Position numbers and translations under genes: made by a program
Part shown: positions 36,918 to 46,459 of the stretch, in pieces
Layout: each line of letters opens with the position of its first letter
Numbering within the stretch: the first letter of the stretch is position 1
Notes under the pieces: model-generated
The model's input: only the letters and a program-made list of their open reading frames with translations
What the model was told of the DNA's origin: nothing
Database searches by the model: none
From: Nitrospira sp. CG24A
GTDB lineage: Bacteria; Nitrospirota; Nitrospiria; Nitrospirales; Nitrospiraceae
Reading direction: 5' to 3'
DNA length: 64,000 nt
Assembly: GCA_002869925.2 (NCBI GenBank)
Contig: NEWT02000032.1
Span: 908 to 64,907, forward strand

Positions 36918-37260
36918 CGTCTGACGACGCGGCGTAGGAACGACGACCTGTACGAAGAATCTCGATCGGTTGCTGCACATCGAGATCGTGCTTCTGTTGT
37001 CGGCGAGCATGCTTCCATCGATGGTACGCTGATTGAGGCATGTCCTGGTCACAAAGGCTTCCAGTCGAAGAACGATGAAGATGGTGACGGGGAGAATTTC
37101 TATGACACACAAGAACAGCACGTATGAACGCACGACCGGTCCCGACAGCTGCCTCTACCGTATGAGCAAGGGCAAGAGGCCAAACATTGCTACATGGGTC
37201 ACGCGATACCATTGTTTTCCCATCGTTTCCGTGAACTGGAGGAGCGGGATTCGAAGGGAA
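36918..37260 (+). pseudogene. IS5-family transposase remnant
   Basis: The plus strand spells damaged pieces of an IS5-type transposase. They are HASIDGTLIEACPGHKGFQ (the second Asp-containing strand of the DDE site, usually VDGTLIEAW), then NSTYERTTGPDSCLYRMSKGK in one frame and KHCYMGHA in the next. The N-terminal and C-terminal thirds and the terminal inverted repeats are not recognisable. It is an old, dead insertion next to the tandem array. Confidence 0.6.
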
Positions 37261-37389
37261 GGGTATGCGGTGAATAGCTTATAACTCTGGGCGAAGCGGA
37301 GCGTGGGAAGCAAGGGGAGGATCGTTTCTCCTCATCGGGGAAATCAGGTCTCAGTGGAAACGACGTGGCCGATACCTATCGTTTACCTA

Positions 37390-37557
37390 AAGATGCTCAA
37401 AATGGCATCCCAGCAAGGCCGCAGTCCAATTACCGTTTATCAAGGGGTGGCTGGGATGATCCCAACTGCGCGCGTCCAACGAGGGTCTTCTGAGACCGCG
37501 CGTTGCGCGAGCAAGGAGATCATCCTAGCTACCTCGCTCCATTATTCAGCATCCTGT
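37390..37557. repeat. Dispersed inverted-repeat element (GCAGGATGC type), diverged copy
   Basis: The left end AAGATGCTCAAAATGGC and the right end ATTCAGCATCCTG match the ends of the copies at 43496, 46996 and 49439. Internal pairing (GCTGGGATGATCCC with the complement near 37520-37535) is present. The right end reaches the stop of the ZorB-like gene. Confidence 0.5.
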
Positions 37558-38234
37558 CAGAGGGGGTAGGTTGATCGTTCGACTCGATGCCGTTGCTCGG
37601 CAGAGCGTAGGCGAATTTTGAAGATCACCCGGCGGCTTTTTTCACGGTTCACGGTGGCAACGGGGGCATAGATCAGGTCTTGTTTGCCGCGTCCGGACGC
37701 TGAGGCGATGTCTTGAAAGCATTGGTATGCTGTCGGCTCTGTGGCTTGAATGATCTCCAACCCCTTCACCATCACTGCGAGCGACCGTTCCTGACTGAGT
37801 TTCAAATTAAACGCATCGCTGCCTTGATCATCGGTGTGTCCCTCGATGGCCAGCGAGTCGATCTTATCACGCAGCGGTCCGCACAATGCCCCGATATAGA
37901 AAGGCAATGCCTCCTCAAGAAAACGATCTGCAGTAGGCGACAGGGTACTTCTTCCGAACTCAAAGGTCAGCCGGTCTTCCGGGACCACGATCGCCAGCGC
38001 GAGCGGGTCTCGGGGATCTGCATCGAGCGAGAGGCCTAATCGTTGAATGTGGTCGCGTAGAGTGCTCTGCACATCCTCTTTGTTTACTTGTAGTTCAGAT
38101 TGTGCTGCGGAGGAGGTTTTGGTGATCTGCGCTGCGAAGAGCAGGATGAATACGATGGCGAGCGAGGTCATGAGATCGGTGATGCCGATGGTCGTGTGCG
38201 AGGCGCCGAAGGTCTGGGGTGTTGCGCGTCTCAT
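37557..38234 (-). CDS. ZorB-like OmpA/MotB peptidoglycan-binding protein
   Basis: The 225-residue protein has a short cytoplasmic N-terminus and one membrane helix (ITDLMTSLAIVFILLFAAQ). Asp20 in the DLMT motif corresponds to the ion-binding Asp of MotB and ZorB. An OmpA-like domain follows, with DSLAIEGHTDDQGSDAFNLK and LSQERSLAVM. The start is the ATG overlapping the stop of the upstream ZorA-like gene (ATGA); a longer frame from 38276 runs inside that gene. With the proton channel it would form a peptidoglycan-anchored rotary motor, as in the Zorya defence system. No ZorC, ZorD or ZorE gene lies beside it, and ordinary MotB or TolR-like roles remain possible. Confidence 0.72.
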   Translation of the reverse strand: MRRATPQTFGASHTTIGITDLMTSLAIVFILLFAAQITKTSSAAQSELQVNKEDVQSTLRDHIQRLGLSLDADPRDPLALAIVVPEDRLTFEFGRSTLSPTADRFLEEALPFYIGALCGPLRDKIDSLAIEGHTDDQGSDAFNLKLSQERSLAVMVKGLEIIQATEPTAYQCFQDIASASGRGKQDLIYAPVATVNREKSRRVIFKIRLRSAEQRHRVERSTYPL

Positions 38235-39460
38235 GCGGTCGGCCGTTGGGTGGACCGTAACGATCGTTTTGGCCAAAAGCGAAACCCTTCAGGGCCTGTG
38301 ATGGAGGACAATAGCCGCTGCTCAGCAAGCTTGCCCGTCAGGCGGCCCATGAGGTTCGTGAGCGCCGTCGTTTCTTGTGCCTGATGGAGGTGCGAATCTT
38401 TCAGAAGCGTGGTGAGTTCATGAATCGAGTCATTAAGCGCCTTCATCGGAGCGGCGAATTCTTCACGGAGAGCTCGGGGTAGTTCAGCCGCTATCTGTCG
38501 TCCTGCTGCTTGCTCGCCTTCCTTCCATTTCGTCAAAGACTGAACAGCTGTGGTCAGTTCAGCAATGGGCCCTGCCAGGCTCTCCGTACCCATACGCCCG
38601 GCATATTCCCTGAGGTCTCCGCCGGAGGCCTGTTGACCTCCCCTGGGCTCGCTTTGGGTCGGCGTGAGCTGCTCCAACATCTGCTCCATGGTTTTTCGGG
38701 GAAAGAGTTTGTCCATGAGGCCAAGAAATGTGTGGTGCGCCTTCATCAGGCGCGAGACCATCGGTTTTTCGATGAGCGTAAACAGATTGGCGGCAATCAG
38801 ACCGACGATGGACGTGAGGAATTTTCCTGCAAGCCCGTTAATGAGTCCCTGAATTCCGGCGATCTCCTGTCCATCGGCATGGAGCTTACTAAGGCCGATG
38901 AATAGAGCGAGGAATGTCAACAGCAACCCGATGCCGGTCACCAGGGACGGGAGTTGGCTGTAGGAGGCCAGGTTGACTCGATGGCTCAGTAGCGCGTCCT
39001 GCGTAAAGATATCTTCCGCTCTGCGTGTACAGAAAATGCGTGGCTCCACGAACCACGGGACATGCTCCAGGATCAGCGTCTTGCGGAATTGCGCCCAGAG
39101 CGGTAGGAACATCGGTTCCTTCTGCATGGCCTTGTCGAGTGTGGTCAGGTCGTCACAGTCGATACGGGTGGAGGAGGCTGTTGGCTGACTAGTCCGAGGC
39201 GTGAACCCTACGAGTGCACGACTTGTGAATCGCTCGTGATCGACATCGCCGCGCTCGCGAGCGAGAGTGGTCAGCATCGGCCATACTCGATCGAACGGCC
39301 GTTGCGCGCGGGATACCTCCCACGTCAACCGTATCACGTGCCAAAGAAAGAAGAGCACGATTCCAAAAGAGCCGAGCCAGCTCAGCATCGGGCTTTGGGG
39401 CCCTCCAAAAAATGCCGCATCACGACTTAAGAATTCCCACAGACTGGACATGCCGGTCAT
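38231..39460 (-). CDS. ZorA-like MotA/TolQ/ExbB proton channel protein
   Basis: The 409-residue protein has an N-terminal membrane helix (residues 25-45), a soluble loop, then two to three membrane helices in VNLASYSQLPSLVTGIGLLL and FLTSIVGLIAANLFTLIE. A cytoplasmic helical tail of about 170 residues follows (LAGPIAELTTAVQSLTKW and onward). This is the MotA/TolQ/ExbB plan with a long tail as in ZorA, though the tail is much shorter than in typical ZorA proteins. It overlaps the ZorB-like gene. The pair stands alone, 3.7 kb from the cytochrome operon. Confidence in the MotA-like fold is high and in a defence role low. Confidence 0.72.
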   Translation of the reverse strand: MTGMSSLWEFLSRDAAFFGGPQSPMLSWLGSFGIVLFFLWHVIRLTWEVSRAQRPFDRVWPMLTTLARERGDVDHERFTSRALVGFTPRTSQPTASSTRIDCDDLTTLDKAMQKEPMFLPLWAQFRKTLILEHVPWFVEPRIFCTRRAEDIFTQDALLSHRVNLASYSQLPSLVTGIGLLLTFLALFIGLSKLHADGQEIAGIQGLINGLAGKFLTSIVGLIAANLFTLIEKPMVSRLMKAHHTFLGLMDKLFPRKTMEQMLEQLTPTQSEPRGGQQASGGDLREYAGRMGTESLAGPIAELTTAVQSLTKWKEGEQAAGRQIAAELPRALREEFAAPMKALNDSIHELTTLLKDSHLHQAQETTALTNLMGRLTGKLAEQRLLSSITGPEGFRFWPKRSLRSTQRPTA

Positions 39461-39820
39461 TGTGTCCTCAGTTTCTACAAGACAAACTCATGTACGCTCC
39501 AACGCTAGGGATCGCCTTCTCAACTTCCGTGCCGCGCGCGACAGAGAAGGAAGTGCTCAAAAATCCAATGATCCCTGTGTTTGTTGGAGCCTACGCACCG
39601 GTTGCCCGGCAAAGAATGCCGACTCCATCGGCACATTCAGCCACGGTCAACAGGTTGCATTCTGATGGGAAGCGAAGAGCTAATGGCCGGGAGCCAAACG
39701 AAGACGGAGAGTTCCCGTTCCTATGGCAGATAGCATAGGGTCTAGGATTAGGGGCGGAGAACGATCTCTCGCTAGAGATAAGCCTGCACTAGAAAGCCCA
39801 GACTCCTTTTCCTCCAATCC
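39461..39820. other. Gene-free spacer
   Basis: The 360 bases between the ZorA-like gene and the next small gene hold only frames without start signals or recognisable content. The promoter of the ZorAB-like pair should lie at its left part. Confidence 0.4.
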
Positions 39821-40132
39821 TCACTTGCGCGGCCACTCTGAGTGGTGTTGAGGGGAGTCGTGTGCGGTCCTATCGTTGGCGTCGTCGATGTGTTTAAACA
39901 CAATGAACCCTACGGGGATGATTCCCGTTGCGGCGCCGAGCAGCGCGACCCAAATACCCCAGGGCTTCTTGGATTCGGGAACGATGTCTTCCGCGAGAAA
40001 GTAGGTGACGCTGAGGAACGCGCCGATAAACAAAAACTTTGCGAACCAACGTGGCGCTCGAATCAGATCACATAACTTGTGCGCGCCGAACACGAGACCG
40101 ATGGCCACCGCCAGCGCGAGAAAGCCGCTCAT
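39821..40132 (-). CDS. Small membrane protein of unknown function
   Basis: The 103-residue protein has three hydrophobic segments (residues 3-18, about 33-49 and 59-79) and a hydrophilic His-rich tail. The ATG at 40132 follows a GAGG site; a GTG directly before it is the alternative start. The gene is 19 bases from the stop of the next gene on the same strand, so the two probably form an operon. No family is recognised. Confidence 0.55.
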   Translation of the reverse strand: MSGFLALAVAIGLVFGAHKLCDLIRAPRWFAKFLFIGAFLSVTYFLAEDIVPESKKPWGIWVALLGAATGIIPVGFIVFKHIDDANDRTAHDSPQHHSEWPRK

Positions 40133-40151
40133 CACGAGCCTCGATTTCTGC

Positions 40152-40718
40152 TTAGATGTGCAACTCCGGAATAATTTTCACAAACAGATCAAAAAGAATA
40201 CCATCTTCATCGGAACGCTCTTCGCATTTTGAGACAAACTCAACAGGGATGTCGAGGAGGGATGACGCTCCTTCCCTTGGATGAGGGGACGTGAGGATAT
40301 GAAAGTTTTTATGACGAGCCATATAGTGGTCGATGTGTTGGTCAGAGACATATCCTACATAGAACAGGATCCCATCATGTTTCTGAATTTCTAACGAGTA
40401 TATGTTGCCACGCGTCGCGCGTAACTCGACGACGCCACACCTAGAGAAACCGTATATGCCGTTTGGCAAATCCTGTATGCGTATTCCCTCTTCCCGTTCG
40501 GTCAGCGGCCTTAGCTGATGCTTCTGTCTCAGCGTCAGTACCTCTTGAGGGACTGCGTTCCCGTCCGGGATCCTTCCGGCATCGCGCGGCGTATCCTTTT
40601 CTTGATGGTTCCGACTCCACAAGTCGGCGAAGGGAAGTGAAAAGTTCAATCCGACGAGGTACACCAAGCCCCCCAATCCTAGGGGCACCGCGATTAGATA
40701 TAGAGCCCACCGTTTCAT
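40152..40718 (-). CDS. Hypothetical membrane-anchored protein
   Basis: The 188-residue protein has one N-terminal membrane helix (LYLIAVPLGLGGLVYLVGLN), a charged linker and an apparently globular C-terminal part (LPNGIYGFSRCGVVELRATR, then FYVGYVSD and FVSKCEERSDEDG). It has two cysteines that could pair if the domain is exported. It heads a two-gene unit with the small membrane protein that follows. No family is recognised. Confidence 0.55.
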   Translation of the reverse strand: MKRWALYLIAVPLGLGGLVYLVGLNFSLPFADLWSRNHQEKDTPRDAGRIPDGNAVPQEVLTLRQKHQLRPLTEREEGIRIQDLPNGIYGFSRCGVVELRATRGNIYSLEIQKHDGILFYVGYVSDQHIDHYMARHKNFHILTSPHPREGASSLLDIPVEFVSKCEERSDEDGILFDLFVKIIPELHI

Positions 40719-40848
40719 GATTGGCAGGATACGCCCAAGTCATCCAGGAAGTAAAAAGAAGCCTGCATGTGAGGGATAGAGGGAAGGTGTCAGGCACCAT
40801 CTTCTTGCAGAAGCAGCCGGGGGCTGAGGCCTTTTACGTTCCGTTTTC

Positions 40849-41250
40849 TTAGATAGGCAGAAAGTGGTGAACGATAACCTGAGGAATTTTCTGAAAATCG
40901 CGATCGAATGTCAGAATCGGGAGCCCGTGCTGCATGGCGCTGGCGGCAATCCAGATATCGTTAGCGGCGACCGGGGTACCGGCCTTCTTTAACGCTACGC
41001 GAATGGTTGCGTAACGTTCCGACGTCTCATCATCCACGGCAAGCACGCTGACGCGCGGGGATTCCAGGAACATTCGTAACTCACGCTCGTTACCCTCTCG
41101 TTTGCTTCCTTGTAGAAATCCTGCGCGGAGCTCTCCGAGCACAATCGGACTCATCCATATTTCTTCGGCTTGGGGGAGGGTCTCAATAACCTCGGGGTGT
41201 CTTTTTTTGAACGCGATGTACGCGGAGCTATCCAGAAGTAGCCGGGTCAT
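40849..41250 (-). CDS. vapC: PIN-domain ribonuclease toxin (VapC-like)
   Basis: The 133-residue PIN protein has the acidic residues in MTRLLLDSSAYIAF, IVLGELRAGF, AANDIWIAASA and ILTFDRDF. It is the FitB/VapC type of toxin, a Mg-dependent RNase. The ATG at 41250 overlaps the antitoxin stop (ATGA); a TTG two codons upstream is the less likely start. It follows its antitoxin gene on the minus strand. Confidence 0.87.
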   Translation of the reverse strand: MTRLLLDSSAYIAFKKRHPEVIETLPQAEEIWMSPIVLGELRAGFLQGSKREGNERELRMFLESPRVSVLAVDDETSERYATIRVALKKAGTPVAANDIWIAASAMQHGLPILTFDRDFQKIPQVIVHHFLPI

Positions 41251-41507
41251 TTCCAAAGCTCCCGATCAATCGTGCGTTGCTCGGCAATGAGCTTGTCGAA
41301 AGCGTCTGCTTCTTCCTTCGTCCAGGTTCCGACGAGATGATTCAGATCGTAATAGCGAACCGGGGCTTTCTTTTTAGCCTTGCCTCCTGCTGATTCTTCT
41401 AACAGCTCGATAACCGCCTTATTCACACTGGTCTTCTTCTGCTTGGCCCGCTGCTGGACTGTGCGGGCAACGTCGGGTGGAAGGTTCCGTAATGTAATCG
41501 CTTTCAT
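41247..41507 (-). CDS. vapB: VapB-type antitoxin (ribbon-helix-helix)
   Basis: The 86-residue protein begins MKAITLRNLPPDVARTVQQ, a ribbon-helix-helix DNA-binding start typical of this antitoxin group. A basic stretch and a toxin-binding tail (WTKEEADAFDKLIAEQ) follow. The ATG at 41507 is preferred over an upstream one. A perfect palindrome lies 25 bases upstream. The first part and the upstream region are duplicated at 42118-42345, where the gene is broken. Confidence 0.82.
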   Translation of the reverse strand: MKAITLRNLPPDVARTVQQRAKQKKTSVNKAVIELLEESAGGKAKKKAPVRYYDLNHLVGTWTKEEADAFDKLIAEQRTIDRELWK

Positions 41508-41531
41508 GCGCCATATCTCCATGCATCACTA

Positions 41532-41550
41532 GTGCATCACAATGATGCAC
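41532..41550. promoter_or_regulatory. Perfect palindrome upstream of vapB, probable operator
   Basis: GTGCATCA and TGATGCAC are separated by three bases. A further ATGCATCACTAG half-site lies just to the left. This is a plausible VapBC binding site. The equivalent position of the duplicated copy (about 42255-42275) is diverged. Confidence 0.5.
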
Positions 41551-41710
41551 ATTCTACTGCAAGTGCCATGGCTCGTCAAACAGATATGGCCGAGCCTCCG
41601 CGACACCTGGTCCCGCCGACTCCCACCATCTCCCGGACCAGCACATTCAGAATGCCCCTGTTTTCTTGACATCCTAATAAAGACTCCCGACCCCTTATAT
41701 TCTCCTCGGA

Positions 41711-42060
41711 ATGCCGGGGGATATTGTTGAGATCAAAAATAAAACGGTATTGATCAACGGCATCCCGTTAGATGATAAGTCATGCACCCAGCGCATCGAT
41801 TCAAACATCATTGATCGATTAATTAGCCCCCGTGATAATTTCGGACCTGTGACAGTCCCGGCGACACACTACTTCGTGCTTGGCGATACCCGCGATCAAA
41901 GCCTGGATAGCCGTTTTGGGGGTTTGTCGAATTGTCTAAAATCAAAGGGAAGGCGGTCGCACTTTATTGGTCTTGGGATGGAGCGGACTCACGTGTTCGA
42001 TGGGAACGAATCGGCAGAAGAATCAAATTAAGTTCAGATGAGGAAAGATTGCAGCAGTAG
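41711..42060 (+). pseudogene. lepB: Broken signal peptidase I (lepB) fragment
   Basis: The frame reads MPGDIVEIKNKTVLINGIPL, then YFVLGDTRDQSLDSRF, which are the conserved LepB boxes from the GMPGD motif to the GDNxDxSxDSR box. After DSRF one T is missing in a T-run near 41914-41917. The rest (WGFVELSKIKGKAVALYWSW) continues in another frame to a stop at 42060. The N-terminal membrane helix with the catalytic Ser and Lys is absent. It lies between two copies of the antitoxin segment. Not functional. Confidence 0.8.
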
Positions 42061-42077
42061 GTATCAAGGCTCGTTCT

Positions 42078-42230
42078 TTATGTGCGCAAACAAAGACTCC
42101 CGACCCCTTTTCTTTCCTCTGCCAACAACTCGATGACCGCCTTATTCACACTGGTCTTCTTCTGCTCGGCACGCTGTTGAACTATGTGGGCGACGTCGGG
42201 TGGAAGATTCCGTAAAGTAATCGCTTTCAT
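42078..42230 (-). pseudogene. Truncated second copy of the vapB antitoxin
   Basis: The 50 codons start MKAITLRNLPPDVAHIVQQR and agree with the intact antitoxin for about 37 residues (to VIELL). They then run into unrelated sequence ending in the repeat AAAGACTCCCGACCCC and stop. The toxin-binding tail and any toxin gene are missing. Upstream homology to the intact locus continues to about 42345. Confidence 0.75.
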
Positions 42231-42564
42231 GGCGCAAGCCCTCCATGTTTCATGTGTACATCATGGCAATGCATAACCTACTGCAAGTGCCATGGCTCGT
42301 CAAACAGATGTGGCCCCGCCTCCGGTGACCTCCCGCCGGCTCCCACATTCGAGCGAGTAAACCAGAATAAGTCAATGCTCATACCGACCCTATATTCTGT
42401 CACAGTTATCGTCGGCCTTACCCAGAAAAGACTCTCTAATCCGTACGCGTTCGTTCAAATTCTTGATCTTTTCCCTAAAAGTGGCAAGAATGTTTCCTCA
42501 ATCGAGTAGCTAGGTGTGCTCACCACGGTTCTACGAGCAAATGACACAGCAGCGAGGAGAAACA

Positions 42565-43257
42565 GTGACCCCGGTGCGGCAAACGTGTTCCATGCGACAT
42601 TCAGTTGTAGCCGCTGGTTTACTTGTTTCCAGCTTTACAGTATGGGGATGCGGAACTTTGCCGGTGGTCGAGCAAGTACCCGTGTCCGATCCGAGGCCTC
42701 TCTCTGAGCATCTTCGAAGTCGGCAGCTGTTTCTCGATAGAGTAGTCTCTGACATCCCCAGAGGGACCGTGATCGGAGAGAGCCGGAGAGGCCATGCTTG
42801 TGTTTTTCCTGAGGATCTCAAGTGGTATGACGACATCAAGTTGCAGGATGGACAGTATCATCGAGAGTTTGAACGCATAGTGAAGAGGCACAACTATCGG
42901 CTCCTTGAGAAGCCCACATCGCTCTTTGAGCGATATAAATTCTCTGGTACCGAGCTCGTTCTCGGAGCCAAAATTACCAACGTGAAGGAAAATATCTGCT
43001 GGGGATTGGGTGGCTGGAACCTTGATCAGAGTCAGTTTCGAGGGAATGTTCGATTTTCTGTGCATTGGGAAGTGTTCTCAGTGTCTCGACAGAAGGTTTT
43101 GTTGTTTCTCGACACCGAGGCATCAGCGCAAGTTGATGACTTTACGCGCGCAGGCGAAAACAATTACTATGCGACGGCGTTCGGAAATGCTGTGAAGAGG
43201 TTACTCGCAAATCCAGACTTTCATAGGCTTGTCACAAATGATTTGGAAGAGCGCTGA
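42565..43257 (+). CDS. Putative lipoprotein of unknown function
   Basis: The 230-residue product has a lipoprotein signal (HSVVAAGLLVSSFTVWGCG, lipobox Cys at about residue 30). I start at the GTG at 42565 because of GAGGAGAAACA just upstream; an ATG 27 bases on is possible. The mature part has conserved-looking Trp-rich segments (FPEDLKWYDDIK, ICWGLGGWNLDQSQF) and a C-terminal strand-helix pattern (VRFSVHWEVFSVSRQKVLLF) seen in periplasmic domains of unknown function. No partner is obvious. A terminator follows 143 bases after the stop. Confidence 0.6.
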   Translation: MTPVRQTCSMRHSVVAAGLLVSSFTVWGCGTLPVVEQVPVSDPRPLSEHLRSRQLFLDRVVSDIPRGTVIGESRRGHACVFPEDLKWYDDIKLQDGQYHREFERIVKRHNYRLLEKPTSLFERYKFSGTELVLGAKITNVKENICWGLGGWNLDQSQFRGNVRFSVHWEVFSVSRQKVLLFLDTEASAQVDDFTRAGENNYYATAFGNAVKRLLANPDFHRLVTNDLEER

Positions 43258-43399
43258 ACCCGTGTAATTTGATGAACGCATCTGTCCGAGAAGCCCGGCA
43301 AGTCTGACGAGTCGAGACGCGCATGACGTCTGGGTCCGAGACTCTCTGACGCAACCGTGAAGGAGGAAAGGGGACCCACCAAGCCCGCAGACAAACAAA

Positions 43400-43423
43400 A
43401 AGGCCACCGTTTCCGGTGGCCTT
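43400..43423. terminator. Bidirectional terminator
   Basis: AAGGCCACCG and CGGTGGCCTT form a perfect ten-base stem with the loop TTTC. A-rich sequence on the left (ACAAACAAA) gives a U-tract on the minus strand, and CTCGTTT follows on the plus strand. It can end both the lipoprotein gene and transcripts of ahcY. Confidence 0.75.
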
Positions 43424-43495
43424 CTCGTTTATTCTCTCTCCGCAAGTACGGTGAGGACTTCCTCAACTGCGCGTGTTCACCGAATCCCGTCAGAA

Positions 43496-43623
43496 TGCAG
43501 GATGCTCAAAATGGCATCCCAGCTAGGCCGCAGGGAGCTCGGCGACTGAAGCGTACCCTTGCGGTACGTTGCAGGGAGACGGGCGACTGAGAACGACGCT
43601 GGGGATCATTTTCAGCATTCCTG

Positions 43624-43624
<1 letters not shown>
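43496..43624. repeat. Dispersed inverted-repeat element (GCAGGATGC type)
   Basis: The left end GCAGGATGCTCAAAATGG and the right end TTTTCAGCATTCCTGC are inverted copies. Inside are GCGTACCC / GGTACGT-type pairings. The right end touches the ahcY stop. It is related to the copies at 37390, 46996 and 49439. Confidence 0.65.
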
Positions 43625-44937
<1,313 letters not shown>

Positions 44938-44973
44938 TCAATCCGTCCCCCTCTGTCATCGGTCCGGTCTAAA

Positions 44974-46122
44974 CTACAGCCCTGCGTCTTTGCGCAAGAG
45001 TTTGGCCTTATCGGTTTTTTCCCAGGTGAACTCCGGTTCGTTCCGACCGAAGTGCCCATAAGACGCGGTCTTTCTGAAGATCGGCCGGCGGAGCTTAAGG
45101 TAATCGATGATGCCGCGCGGGGTCAGAGGGAAATGTGTCCGTACCAGCTTGTCCAAGTTCTCGACCGCCACCTTTTCTGTACCCTTTGTGTCGACCAGCA
45201 CCGAGACGGGGTCGGCCACGCCGATCGCATAGGCGAGCTGTACTTCGCACTTTTGAGCCAACCCGGCTGCGACGATGTTCTTCGCGATGTAACGGGCCAT
45301 GTACGAGGCCGACCGGTCAACCTTGGTTGGATCCTTGCCGGAGAAGGCGCCGCCTCCATGGCTGCCGTGCCCGCCATAGGTATCGACGATGATCTTGCGG
45401 CCTGTGAGTCCGGTATCGCCCATCGGACCGCCGACCACGAAGCGGCCGGTGGGATTGATGTGGTGTTTCACGCTCGTCGGGTCATAGAGCCCCTTCGGCA
45501 TCATGGGCTTGATCACCTTCTCCATGATGTCGCGTTCGATCTGCTTGTTCGTCACATCGGGGCTGTGTTGCGTCGAGACGACGATGGTGTCGATTCGCAC
45601 CGGTTTTCCGTTCCGGTACTCCACGGTCACTTGGGATTTTCCATCGGGACGCACCCAAGGCAGGATGTTCTTTTTCCGGACTTCAGCCAGCCGTTTGGTG
45701 AGCCGATGAGCGAGGACGATCGGCATCGGCATCAGTTCGGTCGTTTCGTTGGTGGCGTAGCCGAACATGAGTCCCTGATCGCCGGCGCCGCCGGAATCCA
45801 CGCCCATAGAGATATCGCCGGATTGCTGGTGAATGGCCGTGAGGACGGAACAGGTATGGTAATCGAACCCCCATGCGGCGTCGCAATAGCCGACATCCTT
45901 GATGACCTCACGAATGATATCGGGAATCTCAACGTAGGCCTTGGTGGAGATTTCTCCGGCCACAAAGGCGATTCCGGTGGTCAGAATCGTTTCGCAAGCC
46001 ACTCGGGCATATTTGTCTTGGGCAATGATTGCGTCGAGGATTCCGTCGGAGATCTGATCGGCGATCTTGTCCGGATGTCCTTCCGTCACGGACTCTGATG
46101 TGAACAGATAGTTGTGTCTCAT
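44974..46122 (-). CDS. metK: S-adenosylmethionine synthetase
   Basis: The 382-residue product has the hallmark motifs [17 protein letters not shown] at the start and [22 protein letters not shown] for ATP binding. It makes SAM from methionine and ATP. Its ATG is preceded by AGAGGGGCTA. No SAM or SAH riboswitch could be recognised in the leader upstream. It is followed by ahcY, so the two genes form a SAM turnover pair. Confidence 0.96.
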   Translation of the reverse strand: MRHNYLFTSESVTEGHPDKIADQISDGILDAIIAQDKYARVACETILTTGIAFVAGEISTKAYVEIPDIIREVIKDVGYCDAAWGFDYHTCSVLTAIHQQSGDISMGVDSGGAGDQGLMFGYATNETTELMPMPIVLAHRLTKRLAEVRKKNILPWVRPDGKSQVTVEYRNGKPVRIDTIVVSTQHSPDVTNKQIERDIMEKVIKPMMPKGLYDPTSVKHHINPTGRFVVGGPMGDTGLTGRKIIVDTYGGHGSHGGGAFSGKDPTKVDRSASYMARYIAKNIVAAGLAQKCEVQLAYAIGVADPVSVLVDTKGTEKVAVENLDKLVRTHFPLTPRGIIDYLKLRRPIFRKTASYGHFGRNEPEFTWEKTDKAKLLRKDAGL

Positions 46123-46255
46123 TAGCCCCTCTGGGTTGAGGTGATGGGTACGCTAGGCCGGACTCTTTAATCCGTGCGATAGTATCTGAGTGTGGCCTAT
46201 ATTGTCCATTCCTTCGAAGGTATGGGATCGCCGAAATGATGAAACCGCGGCTTGC

Positions 46256-46285
46256 TTGACACCTCTTTTCCGGCACTTGTAAGAT
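46256..46285 (+). promoter_or_regulatory. Strong sigma70-type promoter before the tlpA-like gene
   Basis: A perfect -35 (TTGACA) and a near-consensus -10 (TAAGAT) are 18 bases apart. It points rightwards to the small secreted ORF at 46316 and the thioredoxin-like gene at 46460. Confidence 0.65.
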
Positions 46286-46315
46286 GACGCTATTCTTCGG
46301 CTCTCGCCTCGTTTG

Positions 46316-46441
46316 ATGCGTTACAATCATGGTCGGGCTTCCCTTATTCTGGCCCTCAGTACCCTACTCGGGGCGGTGGGGGCCAACTTTGCGTTGGGTG
46401 GCTTCGGAGAAAACTTTCGACTCAAGGCAGTGGATGTTTAG
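46316..46441 (+). CDS. Small secreted-looking ORF (41 aa) before the tlpA-like gene
   Basis: Between the promoter and the tlpA-like gene is a 41-codon ORF with a signal-peptide-like core (ASLILALSTLLGAVGANFAL). A short mature end resembles the start of TlpA domains (GENFRLKAVD) and stops at once. It could be a tiny exported peptide, or the head of an older TlpA-type gene cut by a stop. No strong ribosome-binding site was noted. Confidence 0.35.
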   Translation: MRYNHGRASLILALSTLLGAVGANFALGGFGENFRLKAVDV

Positions 46442-46459
46442 CGGGGTGAAAAGCGGACG

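Noticed and set aside
36775-37212. A 145-codon minus-strand frame
   Set aside because: It is antisense to the IS5 transposase remnant and has no protein-like features.
37557-39460. A complete Zorya defence system
   Set aside because: Only ZorA- and ZorB-like genes occur; ZorC, ZorD and ZorE are absent on both sides.
46123-46260. A SAM or SAH riboswitch before metK
   Set aside because: The leader shows none of the conserved stems I know from these classes.
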